From contig NZ_CAKMMF010000015.1 in assembly GCF_927798095.1 (NCBI RefSeq), positions 83,866 to 147,865 of the forward strand: a stretch of DNA of 64,000 nt, in the 5' to 3' direction. The notes under the pieces were generated by a model that worked only from the letters and a program-made list of their open reading frames with translations, did not search any database and was not told the origin of the DNA. The position numbers and the translations under genes were made by a program. This DNA comes from Paenibacillus plantiphilus (GTDB lineage Bacteria > Bacillota > Bacilli > Paenibacillales > Paenibacillaceae). Below, piece after piece: positions 41,993 to 50,127 of this stretch (position 1 is the stretch's first letter; each line of letters begins with the position of its first letter).

Positions 41993-42021
41993 AACCGTCA
42001 AGGGAGCTTCCCTTGACGGTT
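41993..42021 (-). terminator. Terminator overlapping the end of the YdbT-like gene
   Basis: 12-bp perfect stem AACCGTCAAGGG/CCCTTGACGGTT with a 5-base loop. The minus-strand tail is GTTTTTTGTG. The stem includes the stop codon and last codons of the YdbT-like gene. Confidence 0.9.
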
Positions 42022-43575
42022 GCTATTTGCCAGCCAGCCTTTCAATTCATAGCCCGCTTGCTCTGGCATATGCCTGACATTGAACGTAGCATTGCTGCGG
42101 CCTGAGGCCAGAGCAACTGAGATCGTCGTCAGATTTTTGCGAAGCTGAAACGGTGTTTGCGACATTCTGTTCCACTGAATGCGTTTCCTGTGGATAAGCG
42201 CCTGATGTTTGGTGAATCCGCCATATTGAATCGATAGCTGGCTGTTCATTAACGACCATGCTGTATGCTTATAATTCAACCAGGCACTGAGGCCAACGAA
42301 TAGAGGCAGGAACACCGCCAACCAGCCATATGAGCCCGGAATCCAGATGATCGCCGGAATAATAATAGCTATCGTTAGGAGGAGCGGAATCGTTATAAAG
42401 CTGGACAGCGCTCGCTGCTCTAATCGCTCCCATCTCTCTGGAACCTGATACAATGGTACGAATCGCTGCAGGAAATGTGGCAGCTCAGCGCTTCGTATGA
42501 GCGGGAACATAAGAGCTGAAGCTCCATTCTTCTCATCATAGCCAGTAGCGACAACATGCACGCTGAACAGCCCTAGCGGGCGCCGCAATATATTCTGAGT
42601 CAGGTGGATCGCTTGAATGCTCTGAATCGGCACCGTTATTTGCTTCTTCTCCAGCAATCCCCGTGTAATGATAAGCTTGTCGTCAATCTGTCTCAGTGTG
42701 AAGCCATACTCCTTCAAAGAAGTGAAAATAATAGCCACGATCCAAGCAATTAGCAGCCCCGCGACAAACAGCAAGCTGATGATTCCAATATTCAAGGTAT
42801 GGGAATTCAACCAAGAAGAAATGATATCTCGGAAGTTAAACATTCTGTCTAATACATCATCCAATTGCGAATAGGCCGCTCCGAACAGAGCGATAATAAT
42901 GCCTACCCGTCCTGATGTTGCGCTGAACAGCAGCAAATCCTTAATCGACAGGACACGGCTCTCCTGCGGCTCATCCGACTTAGTCGACAAAACAAGTACG
43001 GAATTGGCATTGCCCTCTGCTGCCTTGCCTTCCTCGAACGAAGCAGCCTGGACGACTTGCTCGTCCGCAACTGAAGAATGCCGAGTCTGATCAACCTGAT
43101 TATTTGCCTCTTTATGCAGCAGCAGCGCTGCTCGAATCCGTTCCGACTCCTGAGCCGTAATCGCGTTCAGCACAGCCTCCGGCTTCTTCCCGCCCGCGGT
43201 CTCCACACTGAGCTTAACAAGTCCAAGCATGCGATGGATAATGCCCGCTGACGTATTGACAGCTTGCACCCTGTCCTTCGATATCCAGGTCTTCTTCCGC
43301 ACGAATATTCCCTGCTCCACATGAAGCGAGCCTTGCTCGATCGTGTACACAAATCGATACCAGGTAAAATAACTGATAAAGGCGAGCAATACTAGAAACA
43401 GCAAGGTTCCGCCGCCAACCCACAGCATATTAATCTCCTTGCGCACAATGGTCGAAATGACGAATACTAATAGCGGATACAATAAATCCTTAATCGTTTT
43501 GAATATGAAAAAGATAAGCGAGATCGGATGCAGCCTGCTCCCTTTAAGATGCTCCTGCCCATTAGACTTCTTCAT
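41998..43575 (-). CDS. ydbT: YdbT-like membrane protein with bacterial PH (DUF304) domains
   Basis: About 525 residues with N-terminal, central and C-terminal pairs of membrane helices. Between them are three bacterial PH-like domains, for example EQGSLHVEQGIFVRKKTWISKDRVQAV (seen across about 85-110) and IQSIQAIHLTQNILRRPLGL. In Bacillus, YdbS and YdbT sit together and have been linked to resistance to competitor-produced compounds. ATG 43575 follows GAGG by 7 bases; the longer frame to 43629 overlaps the upstream gene more deeply and lacks a site. It overlaps ydbS by 14 bases. Part of a cluster with an SPFH protein. Confidence 0.88.
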   Translation of the reverse strand: MKKSNGQEHLKGSRLHPISLIFFIFKTIKDLLYPLLVFVISTIVRKEINMLWVGGGTLLFLVLLAFISYFTWYRFVYTIEQGSLHVEQGIFVRKKTWISKDRVQAVNTSAGIIHRMLGLVKLSVETAGGKKPEAVLNAITAQESERIRAALLLHKEANNQVDQTRHSSVADEQVVQAASFEEGKAAEGNANSVLVLSTKSDEPQESRVLSIKDLLLFSATSGRVGIIIALFGAAYSQLDDVLDRMFNFRDIISSWLNSHTLNIGIISLLFVAGLLIAWIVAIIFTSLKEYGFTLRQIDDKLIITRGLLEKKQITVPIQSIQAIHLTQNILRRPLGLFSVHVVATGYDEKNGASALMFPLIRSAELPHFLQRFVPLYQVPERWERLEQRALSSFITIPLLLTIAIIIPAIIWIPGSYGWLAVFLPLFVGLSAWLNYKHTAWSLMNSQLSIQYGGFTKHQALIHRKRIQWNRMSQTPFQLRKNLTTISVALASGRSNATFNVRHMPEQAGYELKGWLANSNRQGKLP

Positions 43576-44041
43576 TGGAGATCCTCGCCAGTCTGGCGAT
43601 CTGCCTTCTGGCATCGTCGGCTGCTTCATCCGTCAATGCCGGTATTTCGTGGCTGCCTGCAGCCGTCGAGAAGGTAACAGTGGCCAACTGATAATGACGG
43701 AGAATAGGGCCCTGCTTCTTATCCACATGCTGAACGCGGACCATCGGGATCGACGTTCGCTTGCGAAATATAATGCCATGCTTAAGCTCAATGCCATCCT
43801 CGTCAATCTCATATCTCCACTGGTTGTACCTCAGCTTGGGCCATACGGCGATTTCAATGTAAGATCCGCAAATGGCAAGAACAAGCACCAGTGCAAATAT
43901 CCAGATTGGCCAGCTGAACAAGAGTGAAAGCACGAGAAGCGCAATGACGATTATTAGATAAAAAGCAGCGGAAATCCATCCGCTAAGCTGCCATGCCTTT
44001 AGCGCTTTCGCATCAATTTGTTTCTGTGGTTCATTGTACAT
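43562..44041 (-). CDS. ydbS: YdbS-like membrane protein with one bacterial PH domain
   Basis: 159 residues with two N-terminal membrane helices then a single bPH2 (DUF304) domain: YEIDEDGIELKHGIIFRKRTSIPMVRVQHV and QLATVTFSTAAGSHEI, read in separate parts. AGGAGG lies 13 bases before the ATG. It overlaps the start of the YdbT-like gene, so the two are probably made in fixed ratio. Confidence 0.9.
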   Translation of the reverse strand: MYNEPQKQIDAKALKAWQLSGWISAAFYLIIVIALLVLSLLFSWPIWIFALVLVLAICGSYIEIAVWPKLRYNQWRYEIDEDGIELKHGIIFRKRTSIPMVRVQHVDKKQGPILRHYQLATVTFSTAAGSHEIPALTDEAADDARRQIARLARISNEEV

Positions 44042-44072
44042 TGCGACGGATTGACCTCCTGTATAATAATAT

Positions 44073-44092
44073 GGGAAGCGACTTCGCTTCCC
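44073..44092 (-). terminator. Possible weak terminator or attenuator in the SPFH-YdbS cluster
   Basis: GGGAAGCG/CGCTTCCC stem with a 4-base loop, followed on the minus strand by ATATTATTATAC. GGCTTCGCTTCCC is repeated directly beside it. It may reduce readthrough from the SPFH and ribbon-helix-helix genes into ydbS. Confidence 0.4.
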
Positions 44093-44120
44093 GCGGCTTC
44101 GCTTCCCACTAGTATAACGC

Positions 44121-44288
44121 TTATTCCTCTTTCCTAGAAGTCAATCTTCCGGCCTTGCGCAGCGCATCGCGAAGCAGAAATTCGATATGCCCGTTCACAC
44201 TGCGGAACTCATCGGCTGCCCAGTTCTCAAGCGCCCGGTGCAGCTCGGGATCGAGACGGAGCGGGAATGCCTTCTTTTCTTTAGCCAT
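44121..44288 (-). CDS. Arc-like ribbon-helix-helix protein (55 aa)
   Basis: A 55-residue reading frame: [20 protein letters not shown] gives the beta strand and first helix, and [18 protein letters not shown] the second helix of an Arc/MetJ-type fold. Such proteins bind DNA as dimers of dimers. The ATG at 44286-44288 lies 15 bases after the SPFH stop codon, with GGGACCACTTATA before it and no strong binding site, suggesting coupling. No toxin gene is adjacent, so I do not call it an antitoxin. It may control the SPFH-YdbST cluster. Confidence 0.8.
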   Translation of the reverse strand: MAKEKKAFPLRLDPELHRALENWAADEFRSVNGHIEFLLRDALRKAGRLTSRKEE

Positions 44289-44303
44289 TATAAGTGGTCC
44301 CTA

Positions 44304-45173
44304 TCAGTACAGGGAGCCCGTATTAATGACCGGCGTTGCAGACCGGTCGGATACGATAGCGACCATCAAGTTGTTCACCATGGCTGCACGCCGTTCCGCA
44401 TCCAATTCAATTCCATTATCCTCCAGCTGGCGCAATGCTGCTTCTACCATGCCCACAGCACCTTCAACAATTTTTTGTCTGGCCGATACAATCGCAGACG
44501 CCTGCTGGCGCTGCAGCATTGCACTGGCAATTTCCGGTGAATAAGCAAGATGAGTCAGGCGAGTTTCCAGCACCTGCACGCCAGCAACGTCCAGACGAAC
44601 CTGCAACTCCCTCATAAGCTGAACTGCAACCTCGTCTGAATTCCCCCTCAGAGACATACCTTTCTCATCATTGAAGTTGTCATAAGCATGCAGTGCCGCA
44701 ATGTGTCGAACTGCTGTCTCACTTTGAATGGCGACGAAGCGCTCGTAATTATCTACATCGAACGTTGCTTTAGCTGTGTCCACGACTCTGAATACGACGA
44801 CAGCGCCGATCTCCACAGGATTGCCCTCTGCATCATTGACCTTCAAAGTCTGGCTATTGAAATTGCGAACCTTGAGCGAAACATTCTTCTTCTCTGTAAA
44901 AGGAACTACCATCCACATTCCATCACGCGGAACGGTTCCGATATACCTGCCGAAGAATGTGATCAATCTCGCTTCGTTAGGCTGAATAATCGTCAAGGAG
45001 GAAGCGCCGACTCCTGTCAGTATCAACAGCACGATACCAGCAATAACCAGCGTAATGTTAATCGTGACGCCCTCCACCCCATAATAAATAGCGAACCCCC
45101 CGGCAATTGCACATACAGCAGACAGCAGCAAAGCTACAAAACCATTGATATGCCACGCTTTAAATTCTTTCAT
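44304..45173 (-). CDS. SPFH/Band 7 domain membrane protein
   Basis: 289 residues. Two N-terminal helices (residues 10-55), then an SPFH/stomatin domain: QPNEARLITFFGRYIGTVPRDG, VEIGAVVVFRVVDTAKATFDV, AGVQVLETRLTHLAYSPEIA and a helical C-terminus rich in Ala/Gln/Glu (AMLQRQQASAIVSARQKIVEGA). SPFH proteins form large membrane rings or scaffolds. AGAGGTG precedes the ATG. It heads a same-strand cluster with a ribbon-helix-helix protein and two PH-domain membrane proteins. Confidence 0.93.
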   Translation of the reverse strand: MKEFKAWHINGFVALLLSAVCAIAGGFAIYYGVEGVTINITLVIAGIVLLILTGVGASSLTIIQPNEARLITFFGRYIGTVPRDGMWMVVPFTEKKNVSLKVRNFNSQTLKVNDAEGNPVEIGAVVVFRVVDTAKATFDVDNYERFVAIQSETAVRHIAALHAYDNFNDEKGMSLRGNSDEVAVQLMRELQVRLDVAGVQVLETRLTHLAYSPEIASAMLQRQQASAIVSARQKIVEGAVGMVEAALRQLEDNGIELDAERRAAMVNNLMVAIVSDRSATPVINTGSLY

Positions 45174-45258
45174 AGCGCACCTCTTTTGATTGATATTTTT
45201 ATGATATATTTATGATATCATTTTTTCCAATTAGAAACAACTATGGCGTATAAGAAAA

Positions 45259-45283
45259 ACCGTCAGGAATTTATCCTGACGGT
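45259..45283. terminator. Hairpin terminator
   Basis: 10-bp perfect stem ACCGTCAGGA/TCCTGACGGT with a 5-base loop. T-rich tails occur on both strands (minus TTTTTCTTATA, plus CCTTTTC). It lies between the SPFH gene and the repeat/IS region. Confidence 0.7.
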
Positions 45284-45379
45284 CCTTTTCGATTTGAAGA
45301 ATAAATGCAACTCAAACTCGCGCCCTAGTCCACATACCCCTGAAATACTCAAAGCACAACTCATTCACTCATTCGGGCC

Positions 45380-45570
45380 GGGCTGTAAGACGATTTTCTC
45401 GGCTTACACGAATGATCGCGCAATTTCTGGCAGCTGTAAGCGGATTTTGTCTTCTTATCGTCTCCACTTAAGCACGTTTTACTTACTCATTCGCGCTGTA
45501 AGGCGATTTTTCCCGCTTAAACGACCGGTCCAGTTTCTTTCAGCAGCTTTAAGCAGGTTTTACCCACTAG
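45380..45570. repeat. Degenerate repeat array 2, left part
   Basis: Four diverged copies of the core CTGTAAGCGGTTTTTCCGCTTACAG are seen (GGCTGTAAGACGATTTTCTC, CAGCTGTAAGCGGATTTTG, GCGCTGTAAGGCGATTTTTC, CAGCTTTAAGCAGGTTTTAC), spaced about 40-60 bases. The last copy is interrupted at 45570 by the IS4-family element and resumes at 47043. Confidence 0.75.
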
Positions 45571-47042
45571 CCTTGCACAAAAGTTAACATGAGAACTATC
45601 GCTAACTGAATATGGATGAAGGTTTAATATTTTACAGTTCATTTTTCGTCACAAGATCCAAAAGAACTCACTCGAATAGGTGTGGGCACGAAGTTCCAAA
45701 AAATGGTTGACTATGTCATTGATTAGCTATACTTCTGTGTTGGCGGTTTTAGAATTCCAATCGTGGTTCGTACAGAAATAGCGGGTTTCATCGCGCTCTT
45801 CTGCCTCCCACTTGACGTTTTACTGGGCTTACGATGCAACTCGCTCTCATACGCCGACCATTCTTTAAAGAAATAGATCCTCAACAGCCGGAGTACCTCC
45901 CATGGAGAACGGCGGGTCTGGGTCATTCGCTTGATTTCATGTACGAGCAAAGAAGTAATCAGAGCGAGATAGAGTTGGTTCCAGATGGCTTGCGGCTTAA
46001 AGCTGTACAGCTTCACTAAACGAACATGCTGTTTGAGCCACTTGAAAAACAGCTCGATCTGCCAACGGCACTTGTACATGTGTGTGATCTCTTCCGCAGA
46101 CTGATCCCAGACAGAGGTAAGGATCCGATACAACCGACCCTGCTCGTCATGAAATTCAACTAACCGAAGCGGATGCTCCATATAGCTAGGAGAAGCGCCA
46201 ACGAGTACTTTAGCATCACGCACAATGTTCGTATGCTCGGGAACCGGATAGACTTCCACCTCTTTAGTGAAGGTGCGATCGCGTACCCGCAGAACAAACA
46301 AAATCTTGCGCTCGACCCATTCGTCCATCCGTGTATACTTGTCATATCCACGATCCATGACATAAATGGCATCGGACTCCACGACGAGGTCGATAGCTGG
46401 GGTTCGGTCATTGACATTCACGGTCGTCGGGATCATCGCTTCTGGAATGGCCTCGTCAGGCGACGTTGCGAGTAAGCGAAGATGCATTTTCACGCCACTT
46501 TCGTATCGGGACATCCGCGCCCAATCTCCGAGTTGGAGAGGCAAGCGCAGGCTGGTAGAGTCAAGGATACGAAGTTTCCAAGGAAATGCGAGCTGACCAG
46601 GGTTAGGTTGAGACTTCAACTGTTTGAGACGTGTGGCACATTGGTGGAAAAGATCCTCCAACAGCTCCGTCGGAATCTGATCCAGCTTGCGTGATAGCTG
46701 GGAACCGCTAATGCTCGTAAAACCGAGTACCCGCTGCAGTTCAGGATGGGCACGAATGGTGGATTCCATCTCCGCATAAGAAGACCAATGCTGAAGCTGC
46801 GCAGCAACAAATGTCCGAATTGTTTTATGAATCGTCAGCTTTTTGGCATAGTGATCGAAAAGCAACCGTTCGTTCACATCAACAGGCAGTAAAGATAAAC
46901 ATTGACGAATGACTGATAATTGGGTTACGTTATCCATGGTGGTCTCCTTTTGTAGAGGTCGATGGACAACGTGCCTACGACTCTACATTAGGAGATTTTT
47001 CGTTTTCTTACCACCTTTTTTTGTGTCAGGTTTTATGCAACG
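45571..47042. mobile_element. IS4-family insertion sequence, 1472 bp
   Basis: Terminal inverted repeats CCTTGCACAAAAGTTAACA (left) and CGTTGCATAAAACCTGACA (right, complement) match at about 14 of 19 positions. The flanks are CTAG on both sides (45567-45570 and 47043-47046), a probable 4-bp target duplication; rejoining gives CCCACTAGTGGG inside a repeat copy. One intact transposase gene occupies it. Confidence 0.8.
45723..46937 (-). CDS. IS4-family transposase
   Basis: 404 residues, apparently intact. The DDE residues are visible as ILDSTSLRL, VMDRGYDKY and the IS4 Y-(2)-R-(3)-E-(6)-K signature YKCRWQIELFFKWLK (about 290-305). The N-terminal SGSQLSRKLDQIP helical region resembles the DUF4372-type DNA-binding part. 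The ATG is followed inside the element by a full frame, and the flanking inverted repeats are recognisable, so the element may still be active. Confidence 0.93.
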   Translation of the reverse strand: MDNVTQLSVIRQCLSLLPVDVNERLLFDHYAKKLTIHKTIRTFVAAQLQHWSSYAEMESTIRAHPELQRVLGFTSISGSQLSRKLDQIPTELLEDLFHQCATRLKQLKSQPNPGQLAFPWKLRILDSTSLRLPLQLGDWARMSRYESGVKMHLRLLATSPDEAIPEAMIPTTVNVNDRTPAIDLVVESDAIYVMDRGYDKYTRMDEWVERKILFVLRVRDRTFTKEVEVYPVPEHTNIVRDAKVLVGASPSYMEHPLRLVEFHDEQGRLYRILTSVWDQSAEEITHMYKCRWQIELFFKWLKQHVRLVKLYSFKPQAIWNQLYLALITSLLVHEIKRMTQTRRSPWEVLRLLRIYFFKEWSAYESELHRKPSKTSSGRQKSAMKPAISVRTTIGILKPPTQKYS

Positions 47043-47070
47043 CTAGTGGGTTTTACCCGCTTACAGTAGT
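47043..47070. repeat. Degenerate repeat array 2, right part
   Basis: CTAGTGGGTTTTACCCGCTTACAG completes the palindromic core cut by the insertion sequence at 45570. Beyond it, to 47214, no feature is recognised. Confidence 0.65.
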
Positions 47071-47214
47071 CTACAGCATCGACACCCCGCAATCGACGAT
47101 AATCTCATGACGACCTTCGTACACAAACTGCTTGAGTCCCTTCTATGAATTCCCGCAGACCAAACATCCTGAATAGGACAGCAATTTCATACTTTCTGAA
47201 AGGTCAGAAAAAAA

Positions 47215-47245
47215 CGCCAAGCCCTACTCTTTAGAAGGCTTAGCG
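47215..47245 (-). terminator. Terminator downstream of the DUF1697 gene
   Basis: Stem CGCCAAGCC/GGCTTAGCG, one mismatch. The minus-strand tail is TTTTTTTTCTG. The 7-bp tandem repeat lies between it and the gene, so the transcript carries the repeat in its 3' region. Confidence 0.8.
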
Positions 47246-47264
47246 TCTCTTATGTATCTCTTTG

Positions 47265-47405
47265 CATCGAGCATCGTTCATCGAACATCTCATCGAGCAT
47301 CGCATCGCTCATCGATAATCACTCATCGTTCATCGTTCATCGTTCATCGTTCATCGTTCATCGTTCATCGTTCATCGTTCATCGTTCATCGTTCATCGTT
47401 CATCG
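47265..47405. repeat. 7-bp tandem repeat (TTCATCG), 11 perfect copies plus degenerate copies
   Basis: Positions 47329-47405 are 11 exact copies of TTCATCG. From about 47265 to 47328 lie degenerate CATCG-containing units of 6-9 bases. The array ends 2 bases before the stop codon of the DUF1697 gene. Confidence 0.95.
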
Positions 47406-47407
47406 TT

Positions 47408-47962
47408 CTAATTATTGTCGATCGTCCTGCACAAGTCAGCAATTTTATTGACCGACTGCCAATTGCGGGTCGTTGCGGCTACGCCCAGCTTCTTCTCCAG
47501 AAAGTTGTTTGAGAACAGCGATTTGCCATATCCAGTTCGGCATAGAATATAAACTTCCCGTCCGATGACCTCATAATCGTCACTATCATTTTTGAAGGCC
47601 AGCAGCCGGTCTATCGCTTCTTCACTCGGACGTTCAGCCAAGTAAGACAAATAAATCCGATCATCCGCATTCAGCTCGATCCGGTCATAAGGATTGTTCC
47701 GTATGCTTTCTTCAAGCTCATCATTTGTACGGACAACGACAGTAACATCGAACTCGAACGTCTCTTTGATTCCATGCTCAATGGTTTGTCGAATTAGCGC
47801 TGTGTCCCCTTCCGCTGTTTGGAATACAACATTGCCGCTTTGTATGTAGGTCACAACCGATTGATAATTCAAGGATTCGAACAGGTTTCGCAAACGATCC
47901 ATTTTAATGATTTTTTGTCCGCTGACATTAATGCCGCGAAGCAGCGCAATATAGATGCCCAT
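47408..47962 (-). CDS. DUF1697 family protein
   Basis: 184 residues, family of unknown function. Conserved start MGIYIALLRGINVSGQKIIKM and the block SVVTYIQSGNVVFQT are diagnostic; the centre has EVYILCRTGYGKSLFSNNFLEKKLGVAATTRNW (split over about 145-178). ATG 47962 follows AAGGTGAGG by 3 bases; an upstream ATG at 47992 has no site. Its stop codon abuts a 7-bp microsatellite. Confidence 0.9.
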   Translation of the reverse strand: MGIYIALLRGINVSGQKIIKMDRLRNLFESLNYQSVVTYIQSGNVVFQTAEGDTALIRQTIEHGIKETFEFDVTVVVRTNDELEESIRNNPYDRIELNADDRIYLSYLAERPSEEAIDRLLAFKNDSDDYEVIGREVYILCRTGYGKSLFSNNFLEKKLGVAATTRNWQSVNKIADLCRTIDNN

Positions 47963-48003
47963 TGTCCTCACCTCACCTTCAAAGCGACTCAATACCGATC
48001 CTT

Positions 48004-48636
48004 CTACGGTTTCCCTTCACTCAACAGCTTCAAGCCCAGATAGATGAAAATAGCGCCCATTACTTTATTAAGCTGGCCCGACAGCTTGCTCTTCCGAATG
48101 GTTCTAGACATCAACTCGGCGCTCATAACCAATAACACGCACCAGATTGTTCCCGTTACAATAAAAGTAATGCCCAGAATGAGAAATGGCAGTGCTCCAT
48201 ACGCTTGTTTATGCGCAATAAATTGCGGGAGGTAAGCCAAGTAAAAGATGGCCACCTTCGGATTAAGCAGATTTGTCACCAGTCCCTGCCAATAGATTTT
48301 TCCCAGCATCGAACGGGTGCGTTCTGCATCATCCATCACAATTCCATCTGACTTCGAGAATAGCGCTCTAACGCCGAGATAGATCAGATACGCAGCACCA
48401 GCCCACTTTACAATGGTAAAAGCGATGGCAGATTGCATCAGGATGATCGATAACCCTACTGCGGCGAATAACGTATGCAGCAATGCCCCTGATACAATTC
48501 CCAGCACAGAGAACAATCCCGCACTTCTGCCCTGAGATAAGGTTCTCCCTACAATATACAACGTATCGCTGCCTGGTGTAAGGTTCAGAATAATCGCCGA
48601 CAGCACGAACAAAGTATAATGCTCAATTCCCGGCAT
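48004..48636 (-). CDS. LysE/RhtB-family amino acid exporter
   Basis: 210 residues with six hydrophobic helices. Typical start HYTLFVLSAIILNLTPGSDTLYIVGRT with the family NxTPGPD-like motif (NLTPGSD), then AGAAYLIYLGVRAL and LLNPKVAIFYLAYLPQF. It should export amino acids or homoserine-lactone-like compounds. GGGTGATGAATC precedes the ATG. Single gene, 40 bases upstream of DUF1697 on the same strand. Confidence 0.92.
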   Translation of the reverse strand: MPGIEHYTLFVLSAIILNLTPGSDTLYIVGRTLSQGRSAGLFSVLGIVSGALLHTLFAAVGLSIILMQSAIAFTIVKWAGAAYLIYLGVRALFSKSDGIVMDDAERTRSMLGKIYWQGLVTNLLNPKVAIFYLAYLPQFIAHKQAYGALPFLILGITFIVTGTIWCVLLVMSAELMSRTIRKSKLSGQLNKVMGAIFIYLGLKLLSEGKP

Positions 48637-48696
48637 GATTCATCACCCGATCTTTTTATGTCGCTAGAACCTCAATTCCGACTCCGCTGTTGCCGC

Positions 48697-49230
48697 CTAC
48701 GATCCTCTTCTGCATTCTGCCTCGATCAGTTCCTTCAACCCGCGCTCATGGATGCCGTTCTGCACGAATTGAAATTGATGCCCTGTTAGCCACTGTGCCC
48801 GATCTATGATCTGCCCCACATGATAACCGGTGTGCTCTACTAGATGATAGAGCCCATACATATCCATGCTGCCTTGTGAGACCGTCTCCATCGCATGCTT
48901 AAGCTCATGAAACACCGCTTCCAAGCGGCTCTTTAATTGTATGTTGTCCAGCTTCATATTCGGAAAATAATTCTCGATGCCCTTGTCATACATGCGCTCC
49001 GGCTCATAGAGCCTGTCTGCATTTCGCTGCACATGCTCCATCAGATGAAGTACAATACCTCCAATGCTATTGCTGCTGTTACTGCTATTGCTGTTCCGTT
49101 CAGCGCTCCAAATGTCCGCTTCCTCCAGCCGATCCAGACAATTCAGCAGCTTCGGCAAATAATGATTGATCATTCGATGCTTCGATATGACGATAAAGTA
49201 ATGAAACCCCTGTTCCATTCCATTCTTCAT
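48697..49230 (-). CDS. DinB-like (DUF1572) protein
   Basis: 177 residues. Predicted four-helix DinB/YfiT-type metalloprotein: SIGGIVLHLMEHVQRNADR supplies the first His, and LYHLVEHTGYHVGQII the second pair. A short Asn/Ser repeat (NSNSSNSSNS) sits in a loop. Family members include bacillithiol transferases, but the exact role is unknown. The ATG at 49230, after AAGGAAGGG, lies 8 bases past the preceding lipoprotein's stop codon; an ATG at 49218 is an alternative. Confidence 0.8.
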   Translation of the reverse strand: MKNGMEQGFHYFIVISKHRMINHYLPKLLNCLDRLEEADIWSAERNSNSSNSSNSIGGIVLHLMEHVQRNADRLYEPERMYDKGIENYFPNMKLDNIQLKSRLEAVFHELKHAMETVSQGSMDMYGLYHLVEHTGYHVGQIIDRAQWLTGHQFQFVQNGIHERGLKELIEAECRRGS

Positions 49231-49237
49231 CCCTTCC

Positions 49238-49669
49238 TTACTGATCGACTTTCCATTCACCATTATGTTTCAACAAGGTATACCTCGCTACATCCTCAGC
49301 TTCATTTCCCCACTTGCGAGTTACTTCAATTACAACAGAGTACTCGCTCATGAACATAATTTCATCAACATAGAAATCAATAAATTCAATGTCGTCCTTA
49401 TAAAATTCATGAATCTGCTGCTTCATCTTCTCAAGCGATTTCTTCTCTGAATTGTCTCCCGAGATTCGCTCATATTCCTGCATAACATAATTATCCGTTG
49501 AATATTCCCATGTAAGGGTATCATTAAATTCCGCAAAAAAACCAATAATTGCTTCCTTCAGCTTAGGGTCTTCTGGTTCTTCGCCTTTATAAGCACTAGA
49601 TAGTCCATTACAACCAGCCAATAATACAATACCTACAATAATGAGCAGCATTCCCTTAATAGATTTCAT
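49238..49669 (-). CDS. Small lipoprotein of unknown function
   Basis: 143 residues. Signal MKSIKGMLLIIVGIVLLAGC with a good lipobox (LAGC), then an alpha/beta domain with SVVIEVTRKWGNEAEDVARY and YTLLKHNGEWKVDQ, resembling the NTF2/DUF-type folds of many extracytoplasmic lipoproteins. GGGGAG precedes the ATG. Probably co-transcribed with the DinB-like gene. Confidence 0.78.
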   Translation of the reverse strand: MKSIKGMLLIIVGIVLLAGCNGLSSAYKGEEPEDPKLKEAIIGFFAEFNDTLTWEYSTDNYVMQEYERISGDNSEKKSLEKMKQQIHEFYKDDIEFIDFYVDEIMFMSEYSVVIEVTRKWGNEAEDVARYTLLKHNGEWKVDQ

Positions 49670-49720
49670 CTGTCAACTCCCCTTCATTTTGTACATTTGA
49701 TCAGCTCTCGGCATACACGA

Positions 49721-49903
49721 CTACGAACTGGATGATGAGCCAATAAATTGAAAGATTCCGACTAAAATCAGCCAAGTGAACAGAATCACCAAAACCCATA
49801 CAATGATTTTTAGCCATCCGCTGGACCTTGATTGCCGTCGTTGCTGCGTTTCCAATCGTTGTAATCGTTCCTTGAGCTCCCGCAGCTCCCTCTCTGTTTC
49901 CAT
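49721..49903 (-). CDS. Small coiled-coil membrane protein
   Basis: 60 residues: an N-terminal amphipathic coiled coil (METERELRELKERLQRLETQ), a basic-Ser stretch, one membrane helix (WLKIIVWVLVILFTWLILVG) and a polar FIGSSSSS tail. ATG 49903 follows AGAGGGG by 5 bases; the longer frame to 50014 has no binding site. Function unknown. Confidence 0.65.
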   Translation of the reverse strand: METERELRELKERLQRLETQQRRQSRSSGWLKIIVWVLVILFTWLILVGIFQFIGSSSSS

Positions 49904-50074
49904 GCAATCCCCTCTTTTGAACCATAATACCCGCTCGTTCTTCGATAGCGTCAACCGCTGATTGTGGTTTCGGACCTTACTTATTAACCATACCCTCCGC
50001 TTGCTTCCAAACATTGTAATGTAATTTTCTATTACATGTCAATAATATGGTAATGATTTCTATCTACACAAATA

Positions 50075-50097
50075 GAGGAGCGAACCTTGCGCTCCTC
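50075..50097 (-). terminator. Terminator after the CsoR/CstR-type gene
   Basis: 8-bp perfect stem GAGGAGCG/CGCTCCTC with a 7-base loop. The minus-strand tail TATTTGTGT is moderately T-rich. It lies 30 bases past the stop at 50128. Confidence 0.6.
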
Positions 50098-50127
50098 CGC
50101 TATCAACTTTAAGATACTACCCTCACA

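Noticed and set aside
44121..44288. Toxin-antitoxin system
   Set aside because: The ribbon-helix-helix protein resembles antitoxins, but no toxin-sized gene lies beside it; neighbours are SPFH and PH-domain membrane proteins.
47329..47405. CRISPR or minisatellite coding repeat (a plus-strand HRSSFIV peptide)
   Set aside because: It is a simple 7-bp repeat; the plus-strand frame has no ribosome binding site and is antisense to the DUF1697 3' region.
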